7,388 bases of DNA from Chitinophagales bacterium (GTDB lineage Bacteria; Bacteroidota; Bacteroidia; Chitinophagales; Saprospiraceae): the NCBI GenBank assembly GCA_013298445.1, contig JAAFHQ010000290.1:1-7388 (forward strand), written 5' to 3'. Positions within the stretch are counted from its first letter, which is position 1; the number at the start of each line of letters is the position of its first letter. The notes beneath the pieces are model-generated. The model was not told where the DNA came from. It was given only the letters and a program-made list of their open reading frames with translations, and did not search any database. Shown here one piece after another: positions 1 to 6,853 of this stretch. Made by a program: the position numbers and the translations under genes.

Positions 1-208
1 CCGGTTGATCGAGCAAGTCCTGAAAGCTTTTGTTTTTTTTGCCGTCATCGTAGCTGAATACAGTACCGTCTTTCAGGGTGATGCTGTTGGCGTCGGCTTT
101 GACAATGAAATCGGGGTAGGCTTTTTGGAGGCGTTGGATGCCTGCGGGAAGCTCGGGTGGAGAGGGGATGGTCCAGAAAAAAGAGATGAGGAGAAAAAGA
201 ATTGGCAT
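1..208 (-). CDS. Partial exported protein, N-terminal 69 residues (family uncertain)
   Basis: The minus strand reads open from an ATG at 206-208 to the window edge, giving 69 codons without a stop; the C-terminal part is missing. The protein starts MPILFLLISFFWTIPSPPEL, a short hydrophobic stretch followed by prolines, which suggests a signal peptide or membrane anchor. The exported part continues with YPDFIVKADANSITLKDGT and then FSYDDGKKNKSFQDLLDQP. The pattern 'YPDF..., LKDGT, YDDG, SF..LLD.P' resembles, from memory, the N-terminal part of exported proteins related to M15-type peptidases, but no catalytic residue lies in the visible part, so no function is assigned. Upstream is an 85-bp spacer. 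The frame is preferred over the overlapping plus-strand frame (5-259) because it has a plausible leader followed by ordinary globular sequence. Confidence 0.7.
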   Translation of the reverse strand, partial: MPILFLLISFFWTIPSPPELPAGIQRLQKAYPDFIVKADANSITLKDGTVFSYDDGKKNKSFQDLLDQP

Positions 209-221
209 GTTTGTTTTTTTG

Positions 222-229
222 CAAAAATA
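222..229 (-). promoter_or_regulatory. Possible -7 promoter box for the partial exported-protein gene
   Basis: The minus strand reads TATTTTTG, which fits the Bacteroidota -7 consensus TAnnTTTG. It ends 14 bases before the ATG at 208, so the leader would be only a few bases long. No TTTG-type -33 element is seen at the expected distance, and the region is T-rich, so a chance match is quite possible. Confidence 0.25.
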
Positions 230-267
230 GGGGAAACGGAAGATATTATTGTGATGTAACGCACAAA

Positions 268-298
268 TGTAGGGTAACCACGTAGGGTTGCCCCTACA
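268..298 (-). terminator. Bistable hairpin over the stop codon of the regulator gene; possible weak terminator or palindromic repeat
   Basis: CCCTAC at 292-297 can pair with GTAGGG at 282-287. On the minus strand this is a perfect 6-bp stem closed by a GCAA tetraloop. The overlapping CCCTACA (292-298) can instead pair with TGTAGGG at 268-274, extended by AAC/GTT at 276-278 and 287-289. The TAG stop of the response regulator (294-296) lies inside the stem. Only a weak T run (ATTTGTG) follows on the minus strand, so a strong intrinsic terminator is not supported. The layout of a GTAGGG core repeated around short loops also resembles dispersed intergenic palindromes known in several phyla, which is a recollection and not a match. 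Confidence 0.4.
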
Positions 299-1019
299 CC
301 CCATCAAACACCTTATCCTGCCCCCACCGTTCCGACAATATCTTAAAAAAACCAGGCCGATAACTCTGTCCAATCGGAATTTCGTGCTTGCCAATGCTCA
401 CCTGGTGGCGCTCAACCACATTCAAATGTTTCAGCGAAATGATGTATGACTTATGGATTTTGCAGAAAAAATCGGGCAGAATTTCCTGCACGTCCTGCAT
501 ATTTTGGCGACTGAGGATTTTCCGGTCTTGGGTGTGAAACACCACGTAGTTTTCACTTTTTTCCAAAAACAACACCTCTTCCCAGTTCAGGCGATAAAGC
601 TTGGGGCCACTTTTGATGAAAATTTCCTGCGCGGAAGGGCTGTTCTCAATGCTGGCATTGGCACTGACCGGAGCTTCTTTGCAACGACTACAAGCCTGCA
701 AAAAACGCTCAAAAGTGATCGGTTTGACCAGATAATCCAGCGCTTCCAGCTCGTAACTGGCCACAGCGTATTCGGAGTAGGCTGTAGTGAAAATGACTTT
801 GGGCTTGTCGGGCAAGGCGCGGTAAAACTCCACCCCGGAGATTTGAGGCATATGGATGTCTAGCAGGAGCAAATCGACGGGGTGGTTTTGCAAAAAAGCC
901 AATGCTTCCAGTGGATTGCGGTAAGTACCTACACATTTCAGCCAGGGCAAACGGTTGACGTAATTGCTCAGCAACTCAATGGCCTTGGGTTCATCGTCGA
1001 TGATCAGTACTTCTTTCAT
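294..1019 (-). CDS. LytTR-family response regulator (LytR/AlgR type)
   Basis: This is a 241-residue DNA-binding response regulator. The N-terminal receiver domain (about residues 1-115) shows the acidic pair D8/D9, the phospho-acceptor aspartate D54 in LLLLDIHMP, the conserved threonine region FTTAYSEYA (77-85) and the K99-P100 pair in YLVKP. After a variable linker (about 116-130), residues 131-230 form a LytTR DNA-binding domain, with the typical EEVLFLEKSENYVVFHT (147-163), a KIHKSYIISL block (187-196) and IPIGQSYR (214-221). Length and domain order are normal for the family. The ATG at 1017-1019 overlaps the TGA of the upstream kinase, so the two are translationally coupled. The expected role is to accept phosphate from that kinase and bind direct-repeat promoter sites. 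The regulated genes cannot be told from the window. All key receiver residues are present. Confidence 0.95.
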   Translation of the reverse strand: MKEVLIIDDEPKAIELLSNYVNRLPWLKCVGTYRNPLEALAFLQNHPVDLLLLDIHMPQISGVEFYRALPDKPKVIFTTAYSEYAVASYELEALDYLVKPITFERFLQACSRCKEAPVSANASIENSPSAQEIFIKSGPKLYRLNWEEVLFLEKSENYVVFHTQDRKILSRQNMQDVQEILPDFFCKIHKSYIISLKHLNVVERHQVSIGKHEIPIGQSYRPGFFKILSERWGQDKVFDGV

Positions 1020-2044
1020 TCGTCCAGGCTAAGGCTAAGGTGGATGGAGAAATAATCCGCTTCGTCTACAATCCGCAGGGTATGGCGATCCGGGTACAGG
1101 AGTGCGAGGCGTTTGCGGACGTTTTCCAGTCCAATGCCCTCCTGGTTCAGGGAAGTAGACACCTGTTTGGTGTTTTTGGTGTTGAAATACAGCATCCGTC
1201 CTTCCACCGTCACGTCAATTTTGACCATCGACTGTTTGGTTACATCGATGCCGTGTTTGAGGGCATTTTCCACAAAGGGAATCAAAATGGCTGGCGCAAT
1301 CATTTTGCCATCCATATCCCCTTGGGTATTGAGGCTGATGATCACGTCGTCGTCTTCACTGAGGCGCAGGTGTTGAATCTCGATGAAGCCACCAATTTGC
1401 TCAACTTCACGACGTAAGGGCACTTTTTCAGCATTGGTTTCGTAGGTCAGATAGCGCATTAAGCCTGCCAGCGAAGCGATGCTTTGCCCCAATTCCTCCT
1501 GGTTTTTTTCTACCGCCAGCGCGTACAAACTATTGAGGGTATTGAACAAAAAATGCGGATTGACCTGAGCTTTGAGGAAAGCCAGCTCCGTAGCTTGTTT
1601 CTCTGCGGCCAGTTTGCGGGTGGTCATTTCCGTTTCGTACCAAATTCGGGAGAAACGGATTACTGCTGCGAAGAGCATCACCGAGAGAAACACGAAGAGG
1701 TTTTGCAGGTTGGGCAGGTAGTAAAAAAAGTAAAAATTGTACCCTAGGTCCGCCATAAATTCCGAAAAGACCCACAACAACATCCAGGAGCGATCCAACA
1801 ACCAATGAGTGCCAACCAAAAGGCTAAACAGGCCTCCATAAGCCAGGTAATTGCGTTGCTTGACCAGGTAACGGGGAATCAAAAAGTAGTTGTTGAAATA
1901 GGTAGCGGCCATCAGCAAAGGCATTCGAAACAAGCTGGCCCAGGCGATGTTTGAGAACTCACAATCCATGTTCATCCACAAAATGGTTGTCCACAACCAG
2001 ATGATGGCCCAAAAAAGGATATGTTTGGCAGTTCTCTTAATCAT
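1016..2044 (-). CDS. LytS/YehU-type membrane sensor histidine kinase
   Basis: This 342-residue protein is a sensor kinase of the His_kinase (PF06580) class, the usual partner of LytTR regulators. The N-terminal half is membrane-embedded, with about four hydrophobic segments (roughly 8-25, 38-57, 68-92 and 106-131) and no recognisable extracellular ligand-binding domain. A short coiled-coil-like stretch (136-158) leads into the phospho-acceptor motif QVNPHFLFNTLN, with histidine H164. The ATP-binding domain follows, with an N-box PFVENALKHG (256-265, N260) and a G-box EGIGLENVRKR (302-312). The stimulus is unknown. The gene is first in a two-gene operon and overlaps the regulator gene by 4 bp (TGA/ATG). 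The ATG at 2042-2044 has no Shine-Dalgarno sequence, and a promoter-like box lies only five bases upstream. Confidence 0.95.
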   Translation of the reverse strand: MIKRTAKHILFWAIIWLWTTILWMNMDCEFSNIAWASLFRMPLLMAATYFNNYFLIPRYLVKQRNYLAYGGLFSLLVGTHWLLDRSWMLLWVFSEFMADLGYNFYFFYYLPNLQNLFVFLSVMLFAAVIRFSRIWYETEMTTRKLAAEKQATELAFLKAQVNPHFLFNTLNSLYALAVEKNQEELGQSIASLAGLMRYLTYETNAEKVPLRREVEQIGGFIEIQHLRLSEDDDVIISLNTQGDMDGKMIAPAILIPFVENALKHGIDVTKQSMVKIDVTVEGRMLYFNTKNTKQVSTSLNQEGIGLENVRKRLALLYPDRHTLRIVDEADYFSIHLSLSLDE

Positions 2045-2049
2045 GAACT

Positions 2050-2057
2050 CAAAGGTA
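2050..2057 (-). promoter_or_regulatory. Putative -7 box of the kinase-regulator operon
   Basis: The minus strand reads TACCTTTG, an exact match to TAnnTTTG and identical to the box proposed upstream of dabA. It ends five bases before the kinase ATG, which would make the transcript leaderless or nearly so. No good -33 TTTG is seen at the usual spacing, so the call is tentative. Confidence 0.4.
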
Positions 2058-2068
2058 AGGATTTGGGG

Positions 2069-2099
2069 CTAGATGCCGCAGTATCTGCAATCAATCTAG
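2069..2099. promoter_or_regulatory. Nested dyad upstream of the kinase promoter, candidate operator
   Basis: CTAGAT (2069-2074) is repeated inverted as ATCTAG (2094-2099), and between them GCAG (2078-2081) is inverted as CTGC (2085-2088). The dyad begins 11 bases upstream of the putative -7 box and so covers the -33 region of the kinase-regulator promoter. An activator or repressor site is possible. It does not look like the direct-repeat pattern expected for LytTR proteins, so self-regulation by the neighbouring regulator is not indicated. Confidence 0.35.
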
Positions 2100-2184
2100 G
2101 CTTTTTGAGGTCAAAAACGACAAAAATGTGATTCTTGTATGAAATCGATTTTTTTTAGCTGAAAAAACCAAAATATGGCATTTC

Positions 2185-2203
2185 AACCCCCGATCTGGGG
2201 GTT
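2185..2203. repeat. Perfect 7-bp inverted repeat (hairpin)
   Basis: AACCCCC (2185-2191) and GGGGGTT (2197-2203) are separated by GATCT. It lies in an otherwise A/T-rich spacer between the kinase operon and dabB. No T run follows on either strand, so it is not an obvious intrinsic terminator. It could sit within a leader or be a protein site. Confidence 0.5.
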
Positions 2204-2251
2204 TGACCACAAAAAAAATACCGCAAAAAAAATGATTATAGCTTTGTTTTA

Positions 2252-2332
2252 AGAAATCACCTGAAAACCATGCCAGCAAGTTTTCATATTCATCCAAACT
2301 TCGCAGCGCTCCCACTGGGGCGCTTTTTTTTT
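2252..2332 (+). ncRNA. Candidate small RNA of about 80 nt (plus strand)
   Basis: A -7-like box TAGCTTTG (2239-2246) fits TAnnTTTG and would start transcription near 2252. Downstream are a stem TGAAAAC/GTTTTCA (2262-2268 with 2280-2286, loop of 11) and then a strong intrinsic terminator (2305-2332). No plus-strand gene exists upstream that this terminator could serve, so a short independent transcript is the simplest explanation. A -33 element is not evident. A 26-codon frame starts at ATG 2270, but it has no ribosome site and runs through the terminator, so it is not called. The start coordinate is approximate. Confidence 0.35.
2305..2332 (+). terminator. Intrinsic terminator, plus strand
   Basis: AGCGCTCC (2305-2312) pairs with GGGGCGCT (2317-2324) around a CACT loop, giving an 8-bp stem with one T-G wobble, and runs directly into nine T residues (2324-2332). 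Polarity is clear because no T run follows on the minus strand. It faces the dabB terminator, five bases away. Confidence 0.8.
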
Positions 2333-2337
2333 GCCAT

Positions 2338-2369
2338 AAAAAAAGGCTGACCCAAAGATGGATCAGCCT
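2338..2369 (-). terminator. Intrinsic terminator of the dabA-dabB operon
   Basis: On the minus strand AGGCTGATCC (from 2369 down to 2360) pairs with GGGTCAGCCT (2353 down to 2344) around a 6-nt loop, a 10-bp stem with one wobble. Seven T residues follow (2344 down to 2338). It begins 28 bases after the dabB stop codon, where the operon should end. Confidence 0.85.
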
Positions 2370-2397
2370 AGCATATTACACTCTTAAAGACAATTAT

Positions 2398-4272
2398 TTA
2401 TGAAGATCGGTATGCAATCGAGTGGTAGTTTTTGCTGTGTGGCCCCAGAAACACCCGAGCATAAATGCGCATGATCGCCAAGCCATCAATGATGAAGCTC
2501 AAGGCCACGAACAAGGCCAGAACCACTTGATTTTCGTGGATGTGGCTAAAAATTAAATCCTCCCCGATAAAAGTAGGCGTGATGGGAAACCCAGATAAGG
2601 CCAGGCAACACACAAAAAACAGAAATGCCGCCACTGGGTGTTCGTACACGTGCCCGTAAAAACGATCCAGATTAACGGTTTCTCGTTTTTTGAGCCAATT
2701 GAGGATGACCCAGCCCCCAGCACCTGCGATGACCACTCCACTCAGGTAAATGTAGACCTGCAAAAAATCAAACTGCTCGTTGTAAGAAGCAGCCAAGGCA
2801 ATCCAGAAATGATTCATGATAACTAAGACCCAACTGAGGCGGGCGTGGAGGCGTTCTGAGAAGGCTTTCAACACCATAATTAGGCCAAAAAAAGCAAAAG
2901 TTACGGGCAAATAAGCATGAGCAGTGGGAGAAATAAAACCTTCTGCAAAATGCAAAAAGTATAAGCCGATGAGGTAGGTGGGGATGAAAAACCAAAGCAG
3001 GAGGGTAAGATTGAGGAAATCCATTTTTTTACCCAATTGCTTCAATGGGTTCCACAAATACTGGTACATGAAGGCATCCAGGTTCCATTCCTTGATGCAC
3101 AAAATGTACAAGGCATATTCCATTTTATTGGACAACAACTTACCCTCCATCGACTTTTGCCGGGGGATAAATTTGTAAAACTGCTCTTTGATCAAATAAC
3201 TCACGATGGAGGGTGAAACCAGCAGTTGGTAAGTACGCAAGAACGCATTTCCGGCAAAGTGAACCAGAGCGAGAATATGAAAACCTGCCGCCACTTCGAT
3301 AAAAATCAAACCAATCTGCGCAATAGAAGCATAGGCCAACTGGCTTTTTACCGAAGATTGCACCCTGGCGACGCCGATGGCAATTACCGTAGTGGCCAAA
3401 CCTAGAAGGGCAATCAGGATGCGCACCGAAAGCTGATGCTCCCAGAAAGGAAAGGTGCGCAGCAAGAGGAATACACCCAAATGCACCGACAAAGAACCGT
3501 AAAAAATGGCACTGGATGGTGTTGGCCCTTCCATGGCGCGTGGCAACCAGGAGGAGAAGGGCAATTGTGCTGATTTAGCCGCTGCCGAGATTAAAATCAT
3601 CACCGAAATAAAAACCCCAATCCAGGTATGAGATTGCAATTGATCGCTAACCAACTGAAAATTGTCCAACTTTTCAAAAGTGATGCTTTCATGCCACAAG
3701 TGATGGCTCATCCACATGGCCAGGATCAAGCCCACGTCGCCGATGCGGTAAATAGAAAAGATTTTCACCGCATTTTTTACGGGCAAATAGCGGTCGCGGT
3801 AAAATGCAATCAATAAAAAAGAGGCAATCCCCAGTATTTCCCAACCTATAAACAAGGTTTCGAGATTGCCCGAGAAAATAGCTATGTTGTAGCCTATGTA
3901 GAAAAAAAGAATGGTATTGAAAAAGCGTTTGTACCCCCCTTCTCGGTGCAGGTAATAACGGCTATAAACGGTCACCAAAAAGGTCAAAAACGCCCCGGTG
4001 AGCAAATATACCGCGGTGATTTTATCGAACATCAAGGTGAAATCAAACTTGTAATGGTCGGTTTGTAGCAGGGTAATTTCTTTGGTTGTTTGCAACTTAT
4101 GGTCTCCCAACAACCAAAAGATGGTGAACCCAAACGCAAACAACTCGTGTAAACCAATGGTGAGGAAGGTAATCCAGGACATGGTATCTTCCTTCTTGTC
4201 TGGCACAAACAAACTGATGCCATAGCCCAACAAGGGCAAGAGAATAAATATTGGCAATAATTGATCCATCAT
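2398..4272 (-). CDS. dabB: DabB/MpsA: NuoL-like membrane subunit of the inorganic-carbon transporter
   Basis: This is a 624-residue polytopic membrane protein of the proton-translocating antiporter family (NuoL/MrpA-like), the partner that couples an ion gradient to DabA. The core is at residues 80-360. LFIGWEILGIASFLLIAFYR (140-159) carries the channel glutamate E145. KNAVKIFSIYRIGDVGL (166-182) and SAAAKSAQLPFSSWLPRAM (229-247) follow, the latter with lysine K233. NuoL has H-x3-H-x3-K in the next helix, but here the equivalents are H338, N342 and R346 in FLRTYQLL; the arginine is what DabB proteins usually show, as I recall. The C-terminal part has FPITPTFIGEDLIFSHIHENQ (562-582). No other complex I genes are nearby, which argues against a Nuo role. 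The ATG (4270-4272; a second ATG follows at once) lies one base after the dabA stop, so translation is probably coupled. A strong terminator follows the gene. Confidence 0.92.
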   Translation of the reverse strand: MMDQLLPIFILLPLLGYGISLFVPDKKEDTMSWITFLTIGLHELFAFGFTIFWLLGDHKLQTTKEITLLQTDHYKFDFTLMFDKITAVYLLTGAFLTFLVTVYSRYYLHREGGYKRFFNTILFFYIGYNIAIFSGNLETLFIGWEILGIASFLLIAFYRDRYLPVKNAVKIFSIYRIGDVGLILAMWMSHHLWHESITFEKLDNFQLVSDQLQSHTWIGVFISVMILISAAAKSAQLPFSSWLPRAMEGPTPSSAIFYGSLSVHLGVFLLLRTFPFWEHQLSVRILIALLGLATTVIAIGVARVQSSVKSQLAYASIAQIGLIFIEVAAGFHILALVHFAGNAFLRTYQLLVSPSIVSYLIKEQFYKFIPRQKSMEGKLLSNKMEYALYILCIKEWNLDAFMYQYLWNPLKQLGKKMDFLNLTLLLWFFIPTYLIGLYFLHFAEGFISPTAHAYLPVTFAFFGLIMVLKAFSERLHARLSWVLVIMNHFWIALAASYNEQFDFLQVYIYLSGVVIAGAGGWVILNWLKKRETVNLDRFYGHVYEHPVAAFLFFVCCLALSGFPITPTFIGEDLIFSHIHENQVVLALFVALSFIIDGLAIMRIYARVFLGPHSKNYHSIAYRSS

Positions 4273-4273
4273 C

Positions 4274-6784
4274 TTAGTTTTCGGCGATTAGATAAACCGG
4301 GAAATTCTCCGCGTGGGTTTCAAAAAGCGGCACCATGTTGTCAACGGTTTCCAGGGTCTTGTTGAGTGGCTCATAGGGCACATATTTCCCATCTTTAAAG
4401 CGGGACATGGCTTTGGTCTCTGGATGAACTACCACCAGATTTACCCATTCGTTGATGAACCACTCAAACGTAGCAGCCGATCGTTGGATGCTGGTCAACA
4501 CCACCTCGGGGTAATGCTCCACAATGATGAGCAGCCGCAAGGGGTCGTGCACTTCGGTCATTTGGGTGGGCAAACCTGGCCGCAAATCCCCGTCGATCCC
4601 GTTGGCTACGCCAAATAGGCCCATTACGTTGTGTGGCAATTTGGAACCTGCCCCCAGTTTTTGATCATCTACCCGCGAGAAATAGTACTCCAGATTGATC
4701 CCGCCACATACTGGTGCGGCGGCATTGAGAATGTTGGACAAATATTTCCCCTCTGGATCAATTTGGTAATCGTAAGAGTTGAGGAAGGAGCGGCGATCAA
4801 GGAACAAACCGCGCGACAAATGCCTGCGCCCGACAATACAAAGGGCGTTGGTGGCATGGTTGAGTTCAGGACGGGGCTCAAACAGGGATACTGAACGCAA
4901 CAACACTTTGTCGTGTACTTTTAGTGGTGTTTTGCTGGTATCAATGTAGTCAAAACGCCGGGACCTTTCCTTGGCATTGGAATCAAGGGCATTTTCAAAG
5001 ATGACCTCGTTCTGGGTATGGCGCTCGAAATTGATGGGCGAAAGGTCGTATTCGTCGTAAAAAACGATTTCATCGCGGGTAGTATCGTGCAAACCGCCTA
5101 CAAATTGGGTCTCTTTGGGAATGTGCAAGCCACGTTCGGCCAGCTGATCCCGTACCTCGGGGTGGTTGGCCATGTAGCTGAACACTCGTGCATTAACCGA
5201 GCCTGCCCGACCACTACAGGCACCGCAGTCGTAAGCAGCGTAGTAGGGGTTGTTGAGGCTACTGGCACCGTGCCCGACAATGTAGATCAGCGACGCAAAA
5301 TCCTTGACCATCCCGATGCTTCGCAATACGGCTTCCACCCGATTCACCATTTCTTCAACGGTGTACCCCACTTGCAAACCCTGGTGTTTTTCGGGATGCT
5401 CGCCACACTCGATGGTGAGTTTGGAGTACTTGTCCATGTGCTTCAACGAAGAAGCCGTAGCCGGGCTCATCGAGGGGCGGAAAATGTTCCAGAACAATTT
5501 CAGGGCGGCCCAAAAGCCCAGGGTTTGGGACACCAACCAACCTCCGATCGAGGAATGGCTGTGTTTATTGAAATACAGGTCGCGCTCCAGGCGATTGCTG
5601 GATTCTTCTTCCCGAATCAGGTGCTTGGGATTGACAGGAGCGGGGCAGGATTTGGTCAAAAACTTCCCGCCTTGTGGTTGAAAATAAAACTCGACCCCAA
5701 AAAAACCGGGGGTACCAAAAGTTTCACAATTCGGGTCCATCGATTCCAAGTAACGGCGCAGGGAACATTCCCGGTCATCGATGCAAAAGACAGCCTGAAA
5801 ACTTTTATCCTTAATGACTTTATTGCTGACCTGTTCCAACTGAATCCCCGCCAAAACCTGATCGAAATAACTCCATTCAAAAGCTTCCTGCCAAATGCTG
5901 AGCACTTCGTTTTGTTCGGAGTAAGGGATTTTGTCAAAAAGTGGCTGGGGGCGTTCTGCGAGTTTACTGCCCAGGGGTTGCCAATCTTTACCTTGTACAA
6001 AATCTAGGGTATCAATTTCCAACAACAATTCAAACACAATCAAGTCATGCAAGCTGATCTTGCGGGTATCCAGCAAGGTTTGAGGTTGGTCCTCCACCGT
6101 TGAAATCATGCCCGACCAGCCCTGGTGCGCAAATTGTTGATCGTAGAGGTAGTGCTCAAATAATTGCTCGTCACCTATGAGGATTTTCAACAAGTCGCTG
6201 ATTTCACACTTGGAACCCAGCAGCAATTCTTTGGCCCGTTTGCGGCGAAAAATACTCACCTTGCTGTGCCGCTCCATGCGCCGGATGGCCGATAAAAACC
6301 CTTTTTCGTTCACCGGGAATGGCCAGATGGAAATGCCCTGATCCATAAAACTGCACAAAAGGCGAAACAGAAATGGATGCACCAAGGAATCCATATCCAG
6401 ATTGTAGACTCGCTTCCAGTGGTCGCGCACCCCCCCTATCCGGGGATCAAATTCTTTGGGGTAATCGTTTTTGGTTAGTTTCTGGAACCACTCGGCGTGT
6501 TGTGCCTGCCCTTTGCGCTCCACAATCACTTTGTCCAGTACCTGGCGATTGATGCGCCCTTTCTGGAACAAATCGCGAAACTCTTGCAGGGAAAGACTGA
6601 CTTTGTAGCCAAAAATCGTGGCAGCTTTTTGGGTGCCTTCTTCAAACTTGAGGTGCTGGAAGGCGTGCAGGGTGTTGTGGTGCACGAAGTCTTTCAGGGG
6701 TGCCTGCGCGGGTAGGTAGTGCTTGAGCTCATGTACCACCTGATGCTCATCGAACCCCTTTTGCAATTCAATAGAATGACTCAT
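4274..6784 (-). CDS. dabA: DabA/MpsB: DUF2309 zinc-dependent inorganic-carbon transporter subunit
   Basis: This 836-residue protein (from the ATG at 6782-6784) belongs to DUF2309/UPF0753, the cytoplasmic catalytic subunit of the DAB carbon accumulator. The family is thought to hydrate CO2 to bicarbonate one way when driven by the membrane partner. The family block FVHHNTLHAF lies at residues 33-42. The beta-carbonic-anhydrase-like zinc site is intact: C334 and D336 in VFCIDDREC, then H505 in YIVGHGASS and C520 in AYDCGACSG. The H-to-C spacing of 15 equals that of the characterised Halothiobacillus DabA2 (H524, C539). Length is normal, with no frameshift. A TTG at 6830-6832 would add 16 residues, but that extension is basic and unlike the family, lies within the promoter dyad and would leave a very short leader, so the ATG is preferred. 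The gene is followed after one base by dabB. It is first in the operon, opposite to the dabB-first order I recall for Halothiobacillus and Staphylococcus. Confidence 0.95.
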   Translation of the reverse strand: MSHSIELQKGFDEHQVVHELKHYLPAQAPLKDFVHHNTLHAFQHLKFEEGTQKAATIFGYKVSLSLQEFRDLFQKGRINRQVLDKVIVERKGQAQHAEWFQKLTKNDYPKEFDPRIGGVRDHWKRVYNLDMDSLVHPFLFRLLCSFMDQGISIWPFPVNEKGFLSAIRRMERHSKVSIFRRKRAKELLLGSKCEISDLLKILIGDEQLFEHYLYDQQFAHQGWSGMISTVEDQPQTLLDTRKISLHDLIVFELLLEIDTLDFVQGKDWQPLGSKLAERPQPLFDKIPYSEQNEVLSIWQEAFEWSYFDQVLAGIQLEQVSNKVIKDKSFQAVFCIDDRECSLRRYLESMDPNCETFGTPGFFGVEFYFQPQGGKFLTKSCPAPVNPKHLIREEESSNRLERDLYFNKHSHSSIGGWLVSQTLGFWAALKLFWNIFRPSMSPATASSLKHMDKYSKLTIECGEHPEKHQGLQVGYTVEEMVNRVEAVLRSIGMVKDFASLIYIVGHGASSLNNPYYAAYDCGACSGRAGSVNARVFSYMANHPEVRDQLAERGLHIPKETQFVGGLHDTTRDEIVFYDEYDLSPINFERHTQNEVIFENALDSNAKERSRRFDYIDTSKTPLKVHDKVLLRSVSLFEPRPELNHATNALCIVGRRHLSRGLFLDRRSFLNSYDYQIDPEGKYLSNILNAAAPVCGGINLEYYFSRVDDQKLGAGSKLPHNVMGLFGVANGIDGDLRPGLPTQMTEVHDPLRLLIIVEHYPEVVLTSIQRSAATFEWFINEWVNLVVVHPETKAMSRFKDGKYVPYEPLNKTLETVDNMVPLFETHAENFPVYLIAEN

Positions 6785-6820
6785 CGCGGATGATTTTCTT
6801 AAAGTAGTTGTGTGTGCCTT

Positions 6821-6853
6821 GTGTCGGGTCAAGTGTTAGTGTTGATCCGACAC
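6821..6853. promoter_or_regulatory. 33-bp inverted repeat over the predicted dabA transcription start (operator or leader hairpin)
   Basis: GTGTCGGGTCAA (6821-6832) is inverted as TTGATCCGACAC (6842-6853) with one mismatch, which would be a G-U wobble in RNA; the spacer is 9 nt. The half-site centres are 21 bp apart, about two helical turns, as expected for a dimeric regulator bound to one face. The last base of the dyad is also the last base of the -7 box, so a bound protein would block initiation. In RNA it would be a 12-bp stem at the extreme 5' end of the dab transcript. No poly-T follows, so it is not an intrinsic terminator. Confidence 0.6.

Noticed and set aside
5..259. 84-residue plus-strand open frame at the left edge
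   Set aside because: The antisense frame has a leader-like start and ordinary protein composition and continues beyond the window; the plus frame looks like its shadow.
2091..2315. 74-residue minus-strand open frame in the spacer
   Set aside because: It starts inside the plus-strand terminator stem and crosses the hairpin and A/T-rich runs; there is no family resemblance or ribosome site.
2270..2350. 26-codon plus-strand peptide (leader peptide)
   Set aside because: It has no ribosome site, and the frame reads through the terminator stem and T run, so the transcript would end before the stop codon.
2398..4272. Annotation as NADH-quinone oxidoreductase subunit L/5 (NuoL)
   Set aside because: Adjacency to a DUF2309 gene, the altered channel motif with FLRTYQLL, and the absence of other nuo genes fit DabB better.
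5018..6007. 329-residue plus-strand open frame inside dabA
   Set aside because: It is antisense to the conserved zinc-site region of dabA; its length is explained by the codon use of the real gene.
294..6784. Functional link between the LytTR two-component pair and dabAB
   Set aside because: A strong terminator and a separate putative promoter lie between them, and no LytTR direct-repeat site was recognised upstream of dabA; adjacency alone is weak evidence.
6785..6832. TTG start adding 16 residues to DabA
   Set aside because: The extension is basic and low in character, lies within the promoter dyad, and would sit about 14 bases from the predicted transcription start. The ATG at 6784 begins a family-like N-terminus.
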